Part shown: positions 1 to 8,303 of the stretch, piece by piece | Numbering within the stretch: the stretch's first letter is position 1 | Layout of the letters: each line of letters starts with the position of its first letter | DNA from: Candidatus Bathyarchaeota archaeon | GTDB taxonomy: Archaea > Thermoproteota > Bathyarchaeia > TCS64 | Assembly: GCA_018652685.1 (NCBI GenBank) | Contig: JABIBQ010000074.1 | Span: forward strand, 1-61,460 | Direction: 5' to 3' | Length of the DNA: 61,460 nt | Position numbers and translations under genes: made by a program | Notes under the pieces: generated by a model | The model's input: the letters and a program-made list of their open reading frames with translations, nothing else | The model's database searches: none | Told to the model about the DNA's origin: nothing

Positions 1-1
1 C

Positions 2-979
2 ATTTACAGGGTCAAGAGGGCGAGCCACGAGGTCGAGCAGATGACCGAGGGAATCACCGTTGATGGTTTCAGCTACTCCGCTGACTGTGAGGTGTTGAGT
101 TACAACACCATGAACGCGGTGGAGCCGTGCGAGCTGTACGTGAACGGCAAGAAGGTGACGAAAGTCAACGAGAGGCACCTCAAGAACCTCAGATTGAGCA
201 CCCCCGAGATGTATATTTGGAATAACGAACTGGGAGACAAAATCCACGGCTGGGTGATGAAACCACAGGACTATGTCGAGGGCGAAATATACCCCACCAT
301 CGTCCAGATACACGGTGGGCCCCTGGGCATCTACGGAGATGGCATCTACCAGGAGTTCCAACTGATGGCTGCCTCGGGTTTCTGCGTTATCTACACGAAC
401 CCCAGGGGAAGCGCAGGGTACGGCGAGGAGTACGGAGCAACCCTCAACGGCAGGCACGGCACGGTTGACCACATTGATATCATGGATTTCACTCGAGACG
501 CCATCAAGCGATTCCCGTTCATCGATTCAGATAGACTAGGTGTCACGGGTGGCAGCTATGGCGGCTACCTTACCAACTGGATCGTCACCCAAACTGACAT
601 GTTCAGGGCTGGCGTGGCGTGCAGGAGCACATGCAACAGGTACAGCCACCACGGGTACAGCGACTTAGGTTTCAACCACGGCCCCAGCGGCAACATGGGC
701 TACCCCTGGAGGGACGAGGACAAGCTCTTGTCTCAGAGTCCGCTAAGGTACGCAAAGAACGTGAAGACGCCTTTATTGTTCATCCACAGCGAGAACGATC
801 TCAGGTGTCCCGTTCAGCAGGCCGAGGAGTTCTTCGTCGCGTTGATGGAGCTGGGGGTGGACACCGAGCTTGTGAGGTTCCCCGATGAGAACCACGAGCT
901 CAGCAGGAGCGGCAAGCCAAAGCACAGGGAGGAGAGGTTCCGACACATCATACGATGGTTCAACAGGTACCTCAAATAA
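2..979 (+). CDS. S9-family acylaminoacyl/prolyl-oligopeptidase-type peptidase, C-terminal part (cut by window start)
   Basis: The reading frame is open to the left edge, so only the end of the beta-propeller and the whole alpha/beta-hydrolase domain are visible. The nucleophile serine lies in GGSYGG (visible residue about 185), the aspartate in HSENDLRCP and the histidine in ENHELSRSG. The family is a cytosolic serine peptidase that trims short peptides or N-acylated peptides. It closely resembles the complete S9 gene at 4199-6145, including a nearly identical C-terminal tail, and less closely the S9 gene at 33449. No signal peptide can be judged because the N-terminus is missing. The family call is secure; the substrate is unknown. 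Confidence 0.93.
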   Translation: MYRVKRASHEVEQMTEGITVDGFSYSADCEVLSYNTMNAVEPCELYVNGKKVTKVNERHLKNLRLSTPEMYIWNNELGDKIHGWVMKPQDYVEGEIYPTIVQIHGGPLGIYGDGIYQEFQLMAASGFCVIYTNPRGSAGYGEEYGATLNGRHGTVDHIDIMDFTRDAIKRFPFIDSDRLGVTGGSYGGYLTNWIVTQTDMFRAGVACRSTCNRYSHHGYSDLGFNHGPSGNMGYPWRDEDKLLSQSPLRYAKNVKTPLLFIHSENDLRCPVQQAEEFFVALMELGVDTELVRFPDENHELSRSGKPKHREERFRHIIRWFNRYLK

Positions 980-1087
980 CTCTCCCACTCTATTTAGAAC
1001 AATAGCGTCTTATTTTATAACATTCATGTCACAATCATTATATCTATCGCCCAGTTTTAGTGGATTCTATCAATCGAGGAATCAACC

Positions 1088-1999
1088 ATGAAACACGTAC
1101 TATCCGACTGGGACTTGAGCCCAGAACAGGTATCCCAGATACTACACATCTCCGAGAAGATCAAGTCCAAGCCGTCGCTTTACAAGCACACAATGGAGGG
1201 CAAGACCCTAATCATGCTATTCGAGTTGGCGAGCCTCAGGACTAGGATCAGCTTCGAGGCGGGAATGACCCAGCTGGGAGGCCACGCTATAATGTACGGC
1301 GTCGAGAACCAGGGCTTCAGCAGGAGCGAAACATTGAAGGATGGCGTCGCAGTGCTGGCCAGGTACGGGGATATAATCATGGCAAGGGTCCTGAAACAGG
1401 ACGCGATGGAAGAGATGGGTGAGGCGTCAACAGTCCCAGTCATCAACGGAATGACTGAGCTGTACCACCCCTGCCAGAACCTGGCGGACCTGCTCACCAT
1501 CAAAGAGAAGAAGGGAAAGCTGGATGGGTTGAAGATCGCGTACGTGGGAGACGGCGGCTGCAACACGGCAGCAAGCACAATCATAGGGTGTGCGGGACAG
1601 GGAATGGATGTCACCATCGTGTGCCCGGACAGCCCAGAGTACAGTCCTGATCCAGCACTCTTAAAGAAGGCCAATCATACGCTCTCTGGCTCCGTAAAAG
1701 TAAGCCACAGCGTGGAAGGCGTCACTGACGCCGATGTCATATACAACGACGTATGGGTCAGCGCAGGAATGGAAGAGGAGAAAAAGAAGAGGATGAAGGT
1801 CTTCCCCCAGTTCCAAGTGAACTCAGCGCTGGTCAAGAAGGCCAAGGACGACTGCATCGTAATGCACTGCCTCCCCGCCAAACGGGAGACCGAGATCACC
1901 AGTGAGGTCATGGACTCATCCCAGAGTGTAGTGATCGACCAGGCTGAGAACAGAATGCACGCGCAGAAGGGGCTCATGGTCTGGATATTGGACCAGTGA
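1088..1999 (+). CDS. Ornithine carbamoyltransferase-family protein with atypical substrate motifs
   Basis: The 303-residue length fits the aspartate/ornithine carbamoyltransferase family. The carbamoyl-phosphate loop, normally STRTR, reads SLRTR (residues 49-53). HPCQ (127-130) and HCLPA (260-264) match ornithine-type enzymes. The ornithine-binding loop, normally SMG, reads SAG (225-227). An ATG start preceded by a GAGGA sequence is used. Such enzymes transfer a carbamoyl group to an amine (ornithine, putrescine or others) or work in reverse to make carbamoyl phosphate. Neighbours are an AOR/ferredoxin pair and peptidases, not arginine-biosynthesis genes, so a catabolic role or a non-ornithine substrate is possible. 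The fold is certain; the substrate is not. Confidence 0.82.
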   Translation: MKHVLSDWDLSPEQVSQILHISEKIKSKPSLYKHTMEGKTLIMLFELASLRTRISFEAGMTQLGGHAIMYGVENQGFSRSETLKDGVAVLARYGDIIMARVLKQDAMEEMGEASTVPVINGMTELYHPCQNLADLLTIKEKKGKLDGLKIAYVGDGGCNTAASTIIGCAGQGMDVTIVCPDSPEYSPDPALLKKANHTLSGSVKVSHSVEGVTDADVIYNDVWVSAGMEEEKKKRMKVFPQFQVNSALVKKAKDDCIVMHCLPAKRETEITSEVMDSSQSVVIDQAENRMHAQKGLMVWILDQ

Positions 2000-2045
2000 G
2001 CAAGATTTTATAGCCTACAAGCCCAGCGGGTTCACTTGAACCCCG

Positions 2046-2285
2046 TTGATCCTCCTTAACCCATCGAAATGCCAGGGCTGTCGAATATGCGAGGCAGCAT
2101 GCGGATTCCACCACTCAAATCATAAAGAGTTCAACCCATCGAGATCAAGCATCCACATCAGCAGGGACAACGACAACGCGGTCATAACCATGAGCGTTGA
2201 CAGCACCTGCGACCTCTGTAAAGGCGAGGAGACTCCGTTGTGCGTCAAGTACTGCGCCTACGAGGCAAGGGGAGTGAGGCGATGA
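2046..2285 (+). CDS. Small 2x[4Fe-4S] ferredoxin, electron-transfer partner of AOR
   Basis: This 79-residue protein carries one CxxCxxCxxxC cluster at the N-terminus (CQGCRICEAAC) and a second four-cysteine group (CDLC...CVKYC) near the C-terminus, as in HycB/AorB-type ferredoxins. The start is TTG: an in-frame stop lies three codons upstream and no nearer ATG exists. A TATA-like TTTTATAG sits about 35-40 bases upstream, so the message may be leaderless. Its stop codon overlaps the ATG of the following oxidoreductase (ATGA), which indicates translational coupling. It probably carries electrons between the tungsten enzyme and the cellular ferredoxin pool. Confidence 0.8.
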   Translation: MILLNPSKCQGCRICEAACGFHHSNHKEFNPSRSSIHISRDNDNAVITMSVDSTCDLCKGEETPLCVKYCAYEARGVRR

Positions 2286-4171
2286 AGCCACACGGGTACG
2301 GAGGCAAGGTCATCCGGGTTGACCTGACAACAGGAACCCTAATCGAGGAGCCTACTGAGAAGTACGCGAGGGACTGGGTAGGTGGTAGGGGCATCAACGA
2401 GTGGATACTTTTCAACGAGCTGGATCCAGAATGTGGGCCACTCGAGCCCGAAAACATATTCACGATAGGCGTCGGCCCATTGGTCGGCACCCTCTCCCCC
2501 TTCTGCAGCAGAGTCAGCATCGATACCAAGAACGCGTTCACGGGAGGAGTAGGCTCAGCCAACTGCGGTGGTCACTTTGGGGCCGAGATGAAGTACGCGG
2601 GATACGACAACCTAGTATTCACTGGGAGATCCGAGAAACCGGTCTATCTGTGGCTATGCGACGGCAAAGCAGAGCTGAGGGACGCGTCCCACCTCTGGGG
2701 CTTGACCACATGGGAGACCGAGAAGAGGATCAGGACCAACGAAAGGGACAACGAGGTGAGGGTTATAGGTATCGGTCAGGCAGGGGAGAACCTCGTCCGG
2801 TCGGCATGCGTTATGTCTGACAGGGCAAAGGCGGCGGGGGGAAGCGGGGTGGGGGCCGTCATGGGCTCCAAGAACCTCAAGGCGGTTGCGGCAAAGGGGT
2901 CATTACCTATCACGGTTGCTGATCCTGAGCGATTCATCAAGGCGGTAGACGCCGCAAGGGCTAAGGTTGAGACCTTCCCCAAGGCAAAGCTGTACAGGAA
3001 GGACGGTTATTACGGAGTGGAGAGCTACTACGGTAGTCCCGCCTGGGAGGCAGGGTTCAGGCCCGTCAGGAACGGCCAGGACGCGTACTGGGAGCCCGAG
3101 AAGATCAAGAAGGTGGCGGGGGACACCATCAAGAAGTACAGGGAGAAGATACTCGCCTGCTACGGATGCCCCGTTGGATGCATGCCGTGGATGAACATCC
3201 CCGACGGGCCGTACGCTATTAAGGGAGAGGGCTGGTGGAATAACAGTAGCAACAGTTTCTGTACCAGAGTGGACGTTGATGAGCCCGAGCCGGCTATCAT
3301 GGCCCACCTACTGACAAACCAGTACGGACTTGACGGGGATAACGCATCAGTGGTCATCTCATGGGCATTCGAGGCGTACGAGAAAGGGCTCCTGACGAAG
3401 GATGACACTGACGGCCTTGAGCTGACATGGGGCAACCACGACGCCATGCTGGCCCTCATCCACAAGCTTGCCCACAGGGAAGGATTCGGGGATTTCCTTG
3501 CGGACGGCGTCAAAGTGGCATCTGAGAAGCTTGGGAAGGGATCGGAGTATTTCGCGCTCCACATCAAGGGGCAGGACACCGTGGACGGGGTCAGGATCAG
3601 CAAGGGATGGGGTTTCGGGATAGTGACAAGCCCAGCCGCTGGCAGGCACCTGAGAGGTGCGACCCACAGCTTCAGCCCGGAAAAATTCAGGTCATGGGAC
3701 GGAGTGGCTTACAAGGTCCACATGCAGGAGCAGTTCAAGGGAGTCGTTGACATGACTGGGACTTGCCTATACAACAATGGGCTTTTGAGCTGGGAGACAG
3801 AAATTTCGCCAAAATCGGCCCAGTACTTCGCGGAGCTTACCTCGTCCCTCACTGGGATGGACCTGAACTATGAGAGGCTCACGCTGATCGGCAAGAAGCT
3901 CCACAACCTGGAGAAAGCCATCAACTCGATCCACGGGGAGTTCACAAGGGACGACGATTACCCCCCGAAGAGGTTCTGGGAGGAGCCCGTGAAATCAGGG
4001 CCCTACAAGGGAGAGAACATCGACCACGAGACATGGGAGAGGACCCTTGACGAGTATTACTCCCTTCATGGGTGGGACAAGACGACCGGCCTACAGACGA
4101 GGAAGGGACTTGAGGAGTTAGAGCTCTCGGTGGTCGCGGACCGCCTTGCAGACGCTGGCATCCTCAAATAA
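2282..4171 (+). CDS. Aldehyde:ferredoxin oxidoreductase (tungsten-pterin AOR family)
   Basis: A 629-residue protein of normal AOR length. AOR-family enzymes oxidise aldehydes to carboxylic acids with reduction of ferredoxin, using a tungstopterin and one [4Fe-4S] cluster. Cluster ligands are visible: CxxCxxxC at residues 293/296/300 (CYGCPVGC) and a fourth cysteine in TGTC at about 495. The chosen ATG at 2282 overlaps the ferredoxin stop; an in-frame upstream start at 2240 would lie entirely inside the ferredoxin gene and adds a non-homologous N-terminus. The typical N-terminal motif GYGGKVIRVDLTTG begins right after the chosen ATG. In a peptide fermenter it would act on aldehydes made from 2-oxo acids. 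The exact substrate subgroup is not resolved. Confidence 0.93.
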   Translation: MKPHGYGGKVIRVDLTTGTLIEEPTEKYARDWVGGRGINEWILFNELDPECGPLEPENIFTIGVGPLVGTLSPFCSRVSIDTKNAFTGGVGSANCGGHFGAEMKYAGYDNLVFTGRSEKPVYLWLCDGKAELRDASHLWGLTTWETEKRIRTNERDNEVRVIGIGQAGENLVRSACVMSDRAKAAGGSGVGAVMGSKNLKAVAAKGSLPITVADPERFIKAVDAARAKVETFPKAKLYRKDGYYGVESYYGSPAWEAGFRPVRNGQDAYWEPEKIKKVAGDTIKKYREKILACYGCPVGCMPWMNIPDGPYAIKGEGWWNNSSNSFCTRVDVDEPEPAIMAHLLTNQYGLDGDNASVVISWAFEAYEKGLLTKDDTDGLELTWGNHDAMLALIHKLAHREGFGDFLADGVKVASEKLGKGSEYFALHIKGQDTVDGVRISKGWGFGIVTSPAAGRHLRGATHSFSPEKFRSWDGVAYKVHMQEQFKGVVDMTGTCLYNNGLLSWETEISPKSAQYFAELTSSLTGMDLNYERLTLIGKKLHNLEKAINSIHGEFTRDDDYPPKRFWEEPVKSGPYKGENIDHETWERTLDEYYSLHGWDKTTGLQTRKGLEELELSVVADRLADAGILK

Positions 4172-4198
4172 CTTAAGCCTCTAAACCTTTTCTCAGGT

Positions 4199-6145
4199 AT
4201 GGCTAAACGTAAGATCAAGGTAGAGGATCTTCGCAGGTTCAAGTTTGTCTCAGATCCACAGATAAGCCCCGACGGGTCAAGGATCGCCTTCGTCGTGAGT
4301 GCAATCGATTATAAGTGTAACAAGTACAGGAGCAGCATCTGGTTGGCCGACACCGATTCCGGTGATTTATCCCAATTCACACATGGCCCTGAATCTGATA
4401 ACAACCCGAGGTGGCGCCCGGACGGAGAGAAACTGCTCTTCCTTGCTAGGGGTAGGCAGAAGGACAAGAAGACCCAGCTGTACACTATCAGCCTCACTGG
4501 AGGAGAGGCACAGCTAGTCGCGGACATGGAGAACGGGGTGGGCAACCCTGAGTGGTCACCCGACGGCAACCAGATCCTGTTCACTACTAGGACGTGGATG
4601 GACAAAAAACCCGAGACCGATGTTAAGCATATCAAGCGCATCAGGTACAAGTTCAACAACATGGGATTCTTTCAGGGAAAAAGGGTCCAGCTCTACACGG
4701 TGAGACCGGGAAGCAAGCCAAAGCAGGTCGCAAAGGGCGAGTATGACATAAACAACCCGAAGTGGGCGAGGGACGGAAAGTCAATCACCTTCATAGCCAA
4801 CATGGACGAGGAGGCCGACACAAGTCGCGTAGCGGACATCTTCAATGTAGACGCCAAGGGAGGAGAGCCAGTCAAACTCACTGACGGAAGGTTCACAATC
4901 GCAAACCACAGCCACAGCCCAGATGGGTCAACCATCGCGTTCATCGGGCACGACAAAACAACTGAGCTAGCCGTTGATTACGATCTCTGGACAATGCCCT
5001 CGGGAGGTGAACCAAAACTGGAGACGGGCAGCTTCAACAGGAGCCTGATAATGGGCATCGGGAGTGATCTGAGGGTTGGGAGCCCACAATCAGGTGCGGT
5101 GTGGAGCAGCGACGGAGAATCAATCTACTTCAACACGGCAGATACGCCAAACCTGAACATCTACAAGCTCAAACTAGGCGAGAAGGCCCCGGAAGTCTTG
5201 GTTACGGGCAAGACCGCTGAAGGGTTCAGCGTTTCAGAGGATGAAAAGATAGCCTTTGTAGCCATGAACGCTACATCCCCCACAGAGCTGTTCCTCTACT
5301 ACGGAGAGGAGAGGAAGCTCAGCGGATTCAATGACAAGGTTCTATCCGGTCTTGACCTGGTTGAGCCCGAGCACTTTACGTTCAGGAACAGGCTCGGTAG
5401 GACAGTTGACGGCTGGCTGATGAAACCCGTTACTTGGGAGGAGGGCAAGTCCTACCCGTGCGTTCTTGAGATGCACGGCGGGCCCAGGGGCGTCTATGGT
5501 GAAGGTATCTATCAGGAGTTCCAATTATTGACAGCTGAGGGTTATGCAGTCATCTACACCAACCCGAGGGGAAGCGCAGGGTACGAGGAACCCTACACGC
5601 AGGCAGTTATGAGGCACTATGGGGAAGTGGACACTGAGGACTTTCTTGACTTCACCGACGCGGCGTTAAGGCGGTACCCGTGGATTGATGAGAAAAGGCT
5701 TGGGTTAACCGGGGGGAGCTACGGCGGCTACACAACTAACTGGATCATCAGCCATAGCGACAGGTTCAGCGCAGCGGTAACGTGCAGGAGCATATGCAAC
5801 TGGATCAGCAAGTTCGGTGTGAGCGACATCGGGTTCATGCAACCCGAGAGCATCAGCGGCGAGAAGACATACTGGGGTGAGGCACTGATACACCAGATGA
5901 GGCACAGCCCTCTCTACCACGTTGACAACGTCAAAACGCCGTGCCTGATCATTCATAGCGAACAGGACTATCGGTGCCCTATTGCCGAGGCAGAGCAGTG
6001 GTTCACCGCTCTCAAGCTACTCGGAGTACCCACGGAGCTGGTAAGGTTCCCCGATGAGAATCACGAGCTGAGCAGGAGCGGCAAGCCAAAGCACAGAGAG
6101 GAGCGACTTGAACACATCTTAAGATGGTTCAAGGAGTACCTTTAA
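4199..6145 (+). CDS. S9-family serine peptidase (acylaminoacyl-peptidase-like), complete
   Basis: 648 residues: an N-terminal seven-bladed propeller built from WD40-like SPDG repeats (about 1-390), then an alpha/beta-hydrolase domain. The triad is Ser507 (GGSYGG), Asp590 (SEQDYRCP) and His622 (ENHELSR). No signal peptide is seen, so it should be cytosolic. The propeller normally limits access to short peptides. A TATA-like ACTTAAG about 26 bases before the ATG suggests a leaderless message. Its hydrolase half is a close paralogue of the truncated S9 gene at the left edge; the two enclose the carbamoyltransferase and AOR genes. Confidence 0.94.
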   Translation: MAKRKIKVEDLRRFKFVSDPQISPDGSRIAFVVSAIDYKCNKYRSSIWLADTDSGDLSQFTHGPESDNNPRWRPDGEKLLFLARGRQKDKKTQLYTISLTGGEAQLVADMENGVGNPEWSPDGNQILFTTRTWMDKKPETDVKHIKRIRYKFNNMGFFQGKRVQLYTVRPGSKPKQVAKGEYDINNPKWARDGKSITFIANMDEEADTSRVADIFNVDAKGGEPVKLTDGRFTIANHSHSPDGSTIAFIGHDKTTELAVDYDLWTMPSGGEPKLETGSFNRSLIMGIGSDLRVGSPQSGAVWSSDGESIYFNTADTPNLNIYKLKLGEKAPEVLVTGKTAEGFSVSEDEKIAFVAMNATSPTELFLYYGEERKLSGFNDKVLSGLDLVEPEHFTFRNRLGRTVDGWLMKPVTWEEGKSYPCVLEMHGGPRGVYGEGIYQEFQLLTAEGYAVIYTNPRGSAGYEEPYTQAVMRHYGEVDTEDFLDFTDAALRRYPWIDEKRLGLTGGSYGGYTTNWIISHSDRFSAAVTCRSICNWISKFGVSDIGFMQPESISGEKTYWGEALIHQMRHSPLYHVDNVKTPCLIIHSEQDYRCPIAEAEQWFTALKLLGVPTELVRFPDENHELSRSGKPKHREERLEHILRWFKEYL

Positions 6146-6174
6146 TCGTTCATCAGTTTTCATTCCAGCGCGCG

Positions 6175-6182
6175 CTTTATAG
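6175..6182 (+). promoter_or_regulatory. TATA box of the zinc-ribbon gene
   Basis: CTTTATAG is centred about 33 bases before the ATG at 6212, the spacing expected when transcription starts at or next to the start codon. The ATG ends a TTGATTGTTATG sequence that also precedes the M19 dipeptidase ATG at 8304. Confidence 0.6.
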
Positions 6183-6211
6183 ACTCCCCTGAAAATATCT
6201 CTTTGATTGTT

Positions 6212-7078
6212 ATGCCGTTTTGTGCTAAGTGTGGCAATGAACATACCGAGGAGGATATCTACTGCAGTAAATGCGGGTCGTCCCTGAAGGAAAGGGGAGA
6301 CGCCGCAATTGAGGCCGTGGATATCGAGTATCCTGAATCAGAAAACCCCCAGCTGGAGCTGGTCATACTCGTCAGCGGTCGTTTAGAGCTACAACCGGGA
6401 GATGAGAAATTCGTGGAGGGGACTATCACCTATGATATTCCGGAGTGGATGCCGTTGATTACCGAGGGCTCCGACGGGGTGCAGATCAAGCAGGACGAGC
6501 GGTGGCTCCACACCCACTGGGACAATCCGGTTAACGACTGGAGCCTCAACCTGGGGACCGCAAGACCGTACAGCCTCAAGGTGAAAACCGGGGTCACTAG
6601 GGGAAGGATATCCCTAGGAGGGCTACCTTTGACCGATCTCCGCATCAGGGCTGGGGTCGGCGACTGCACGGTCAGTTTCGATGAGCCGAATACTGAGTCA
6701 ATGAAGCAACTCAGGATCGAGTCAGGTGTCGGACAGACTGAGGCGACTGGCCTACTTAACGCCAACGCCGGGGAGATCCGGGTGGGAGGCGGGGTCGGAC
6801 AGATCAAACTTGGGTTCACAGGGAAGAGTCCAGAGAAAGACACACACGTAAGGATAGACGCAGGCGTCGGCGGCTTTGAGCTTGACATAGACAGGGATGT
6901 CCCTGCGATAATCAGGGTGAACGGACTCGCCGGCGTGGATCTACGTGGCGAAGTCAGGGCTAGGAGCAGGAGCTTTGGCAAGGGCATCTACGAGACGGAA
7001 TCATACTCTGGTGAAGGCCCAACACTGGACATCCATGTCGTCATGGGCCTGGGCGGGCTGACAATCCGCACCGTGTAA
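6212..7078 (+). CDS. Zinc-ribbon protein with C-terminal beta-helical (DUF4097/toastrack-like) domain
   Basis: The 288-residue protein opens with a four-cysteine zinc ribbon (CAKCGNEH...CSKCG, residues about 4-27). The remainder is rich in short beta repeats of the type GVG-x-GxxxLxG (about 120-285), as in the putative-adhesin/LiaF-like DUF4097 fold. No membrane segment is seen, so it is probably cytosolic. The ATG at 6212 is preferred over an in-frame TTG at 6203 because of TATA spacing and because the ribbon starts immediately. Function is unknown; related zinc-ribbon/DUF4097 proteins are often linked to envelope-stress regulation in bacteria, which is only a family analogy. Confidence 0.75.
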   Translation: MPFCAKCGNEHTEEDIYCSKCGSSLKERGDAAIEAVDIEYPESENPQLELVILVSGRLELQPGDEKFVEGTITYDIPEWMPLITEGSDGVQIKQDERWLHTHWDNPVNDWSLNLGTARPYSLKVKTGVTRGRISLGGLPLTDLRIRAGVGDCTVSFDEPNTESMKQLRIESGVGQTEATGLLNANAGEIRVGGGVGQIKLGFTGKSPEKDTHVRIDAGVGGFELDIDRDVPAIIRVNGLAGVDLRGEVRARSRSFGKGIYETESYSGEGPTLDIHVVMGLGGLTIRTV

Positions 7079-7110
7079 CCCTTTTTATCGCCCCATCACC
7101 CGGTACCCCC

Positions 7111-7596
7111 ATGGAAACCCCTTTCCCATGCGCCAAGTGCGGCAACTGTTGCAAGAGGCTGGGCGACGGGGACTGGACCGGGCTCTCCCTTTTCCCCTGG
7201 GAACTCCACCTCTTCCCAAAGGACGCAATCAAACCGAACCTGGGACTCGGCGGGACCCCCGATGACCCCGATTTCAAGACGGTACTGTACCTCTACGACT
7301 CCACCACATGCATCCACCTGAACGACGATTGGTGCCTCATCCACGACCAGCGACCAGTGGTCTGTAGGAGCTATCCCTTCAGGATGGCCATCAAGGGCGA
7401 GGGCAACATGCTCTACGAGGTGGCCCCCGAGTGCGCCACCATACAGTCATGGCCCGTCAAACAGACCATAGTCGAGCGGTACGACGAGATGGATGCATCA
7501 GAGCTCATCGGTGACCACCTCCACAGGTTCTACAAGTCCGACCAGACCAAGTGGAGACACCAAAAAGGCCGCTGGGAACAAATTGGAAAGGGTTAA
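7111..7596 (+). CDS. YkgJ-family cysteine-cluster (Zn/Fe-chelating) protein
   Basis: The 161-residue protein starts with the YkgJ signature FPCAKCGNCCKR, followed further on by CIHLND, WCLIHDQRPVVCRSYPF and a last cysteine in APEC; together these can bind a metal or an iron-sulfur cluster. The start ATG lies about 26 bases after TTTTTAT, consistent with a leaderless message. The biochemical role of the family is not established. It follows the zinc-ribbon gene by 32 bases, but its own TATA suggests separate transcription. Confidence 0.87.
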   Translation: METPFPCAKCGNCCKRLGDGDWTGLSLFPWELHLFPKDAIKPNLGLGGTPDDPDFKTVLYLYDSTTCIHLNDDWCLIHDQRPVVCRSYPFRMAIKGEGNMLYEVAPECATIQSWPVKQTIVERYDEMDASELIGDHLHRFYKSDQTKWRHQKGRWEQIGKG

Positions 7597-7924
7597 GAGC
7601 ACTCAACCATTGAACCACCTGCCCGTAGACAATCGACGCCGCCACAAAGACGGACTTTGATGAGGTTATCAGTGATTCGGGGTTACCCACTAGTGGCACA
7701 GACGGGCACGGCCAGGAGGCCCACCAAACCCGCAATTTGAGAGAGGCTAGCCGAGTACGGCGATAGCCGGTTCCGTGAGACTAGAAGTTTGTTGCGGGAG
7801 ACAGGACCACCCCCTGGCCACCCTGAGAAAAAAAATTATACACTCATACCTAGTGGCGGGAGTACGTTTTTTCAGAAATACCCGGTTCAACTAGAGAACA
7901 GGATAATCCAAAGGAGAGGAAAAA
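7597..7924. other. 328-base intergenic region with one strong hairpin; no gene recognised
   Basis: Both strands are broken by stops and no protein family was recognised. The only clear structure is a hairpin at 7745-7768: GGCTAGCCG pairs with CGGC and TAGCC around an AGTA loop with a two-base bulge. An A-run followed by TTATAC (7828-7842) could read as a TATA box on the minus strand, so a small RNA directed toward the YkgJ gene is conceivable but unproven. Confidence 0.35.
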
Positions 7925-8224
7925 TCACTCGATTCTTTCGAGCTTGAATACCACGGGCCTGAGGCCGTCGGTGCAGCAGCTGACCATACTGCCGGGCTTG
8001 TTGATCCACCTAAAATCCCCTCCCAGGGCCAGGTGGGCTACATCCCTCTGGATGTCGGCCCAGGCCCAGCTGCAGAATCCCTCAGGTATGGCCATTCCCA
8101 CACTAAGGTACTCCTTGCCTGTCTCGACGGCGTCGCACACGGGGTTTGTTGTGTCGGCGGCTAGCTCGGCGAAGACTTCGCCCGGCTTGAGCTTTGCTAC
8201 TACTGTGATCTTTACGTCTGGCAT
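7925..8224 (-). CDS. TIGR04076-family protein
   Basis: The 99-residue protein matches the small TIGR04076 family: an EGFCSWAWADIQRDV segment, a LGGDFRW segment and the C-terminal CCTDGLRPVVFKLERI signature. Function is unknown; the conserved cysteines suggest redox or metal chemistry. The ATG at 8224 is chosen over a TTG three codons upstream because a TATA box lies at 8254-8261 on the minus strand, about 33 bases away. A second, more divergent member lies at 44705-45055. Confidence 0.82.
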   Translation of the reverse strand: MPDVKITVVAKLKPGEVFAELAADTTNPVCDAVETGKEYLSVGMAIPEGFCSWAWADIQRDVAHLALGGDFRWINKPGSMVSCCTDGLRPVVFKLERIE

Positions 8225-8253
8225 TGCAATCAATGGGTTTTGTGCGAGTTGCG

Positions 8254-8273
8254 TATAAAAGACCTGTTAAATA
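8254..8273. promoter_or_regulatory. Back-to-back divergent TATA boxes
   Basis: TATAAAAG at 8254-8261 read on the minus strand serves the TIGR04076 gene (start 8224), and TTAAATA at 8267-8273 on the plus strand serves the M19 dipeptidase (start 8304). Each sits about 30-34 bases from its start codon, so both messages look leaderless and may be co-regulated by anything binding this short interval. Confidence 0.6.
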
Positions 8274-8303
8274 CACCCTGAGATGAGTTTTTCATTGATT
8301 GTT

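Noticed and set aside
2240-2281. Upstream start for AOR at 2240
   Set aside because: The added residues lie wholly inside the ferredoxin frame and do not resemble AOR N-termini; the ATG at 2282 gives the standard start and an ATGA overlap.
6430-6987. 185-codon minus-strand frame opposite the zinc-ribbon gene
   Set aside because: Serine/proline-rich shadow translation with no motif; the plus-strand protein explains the region.
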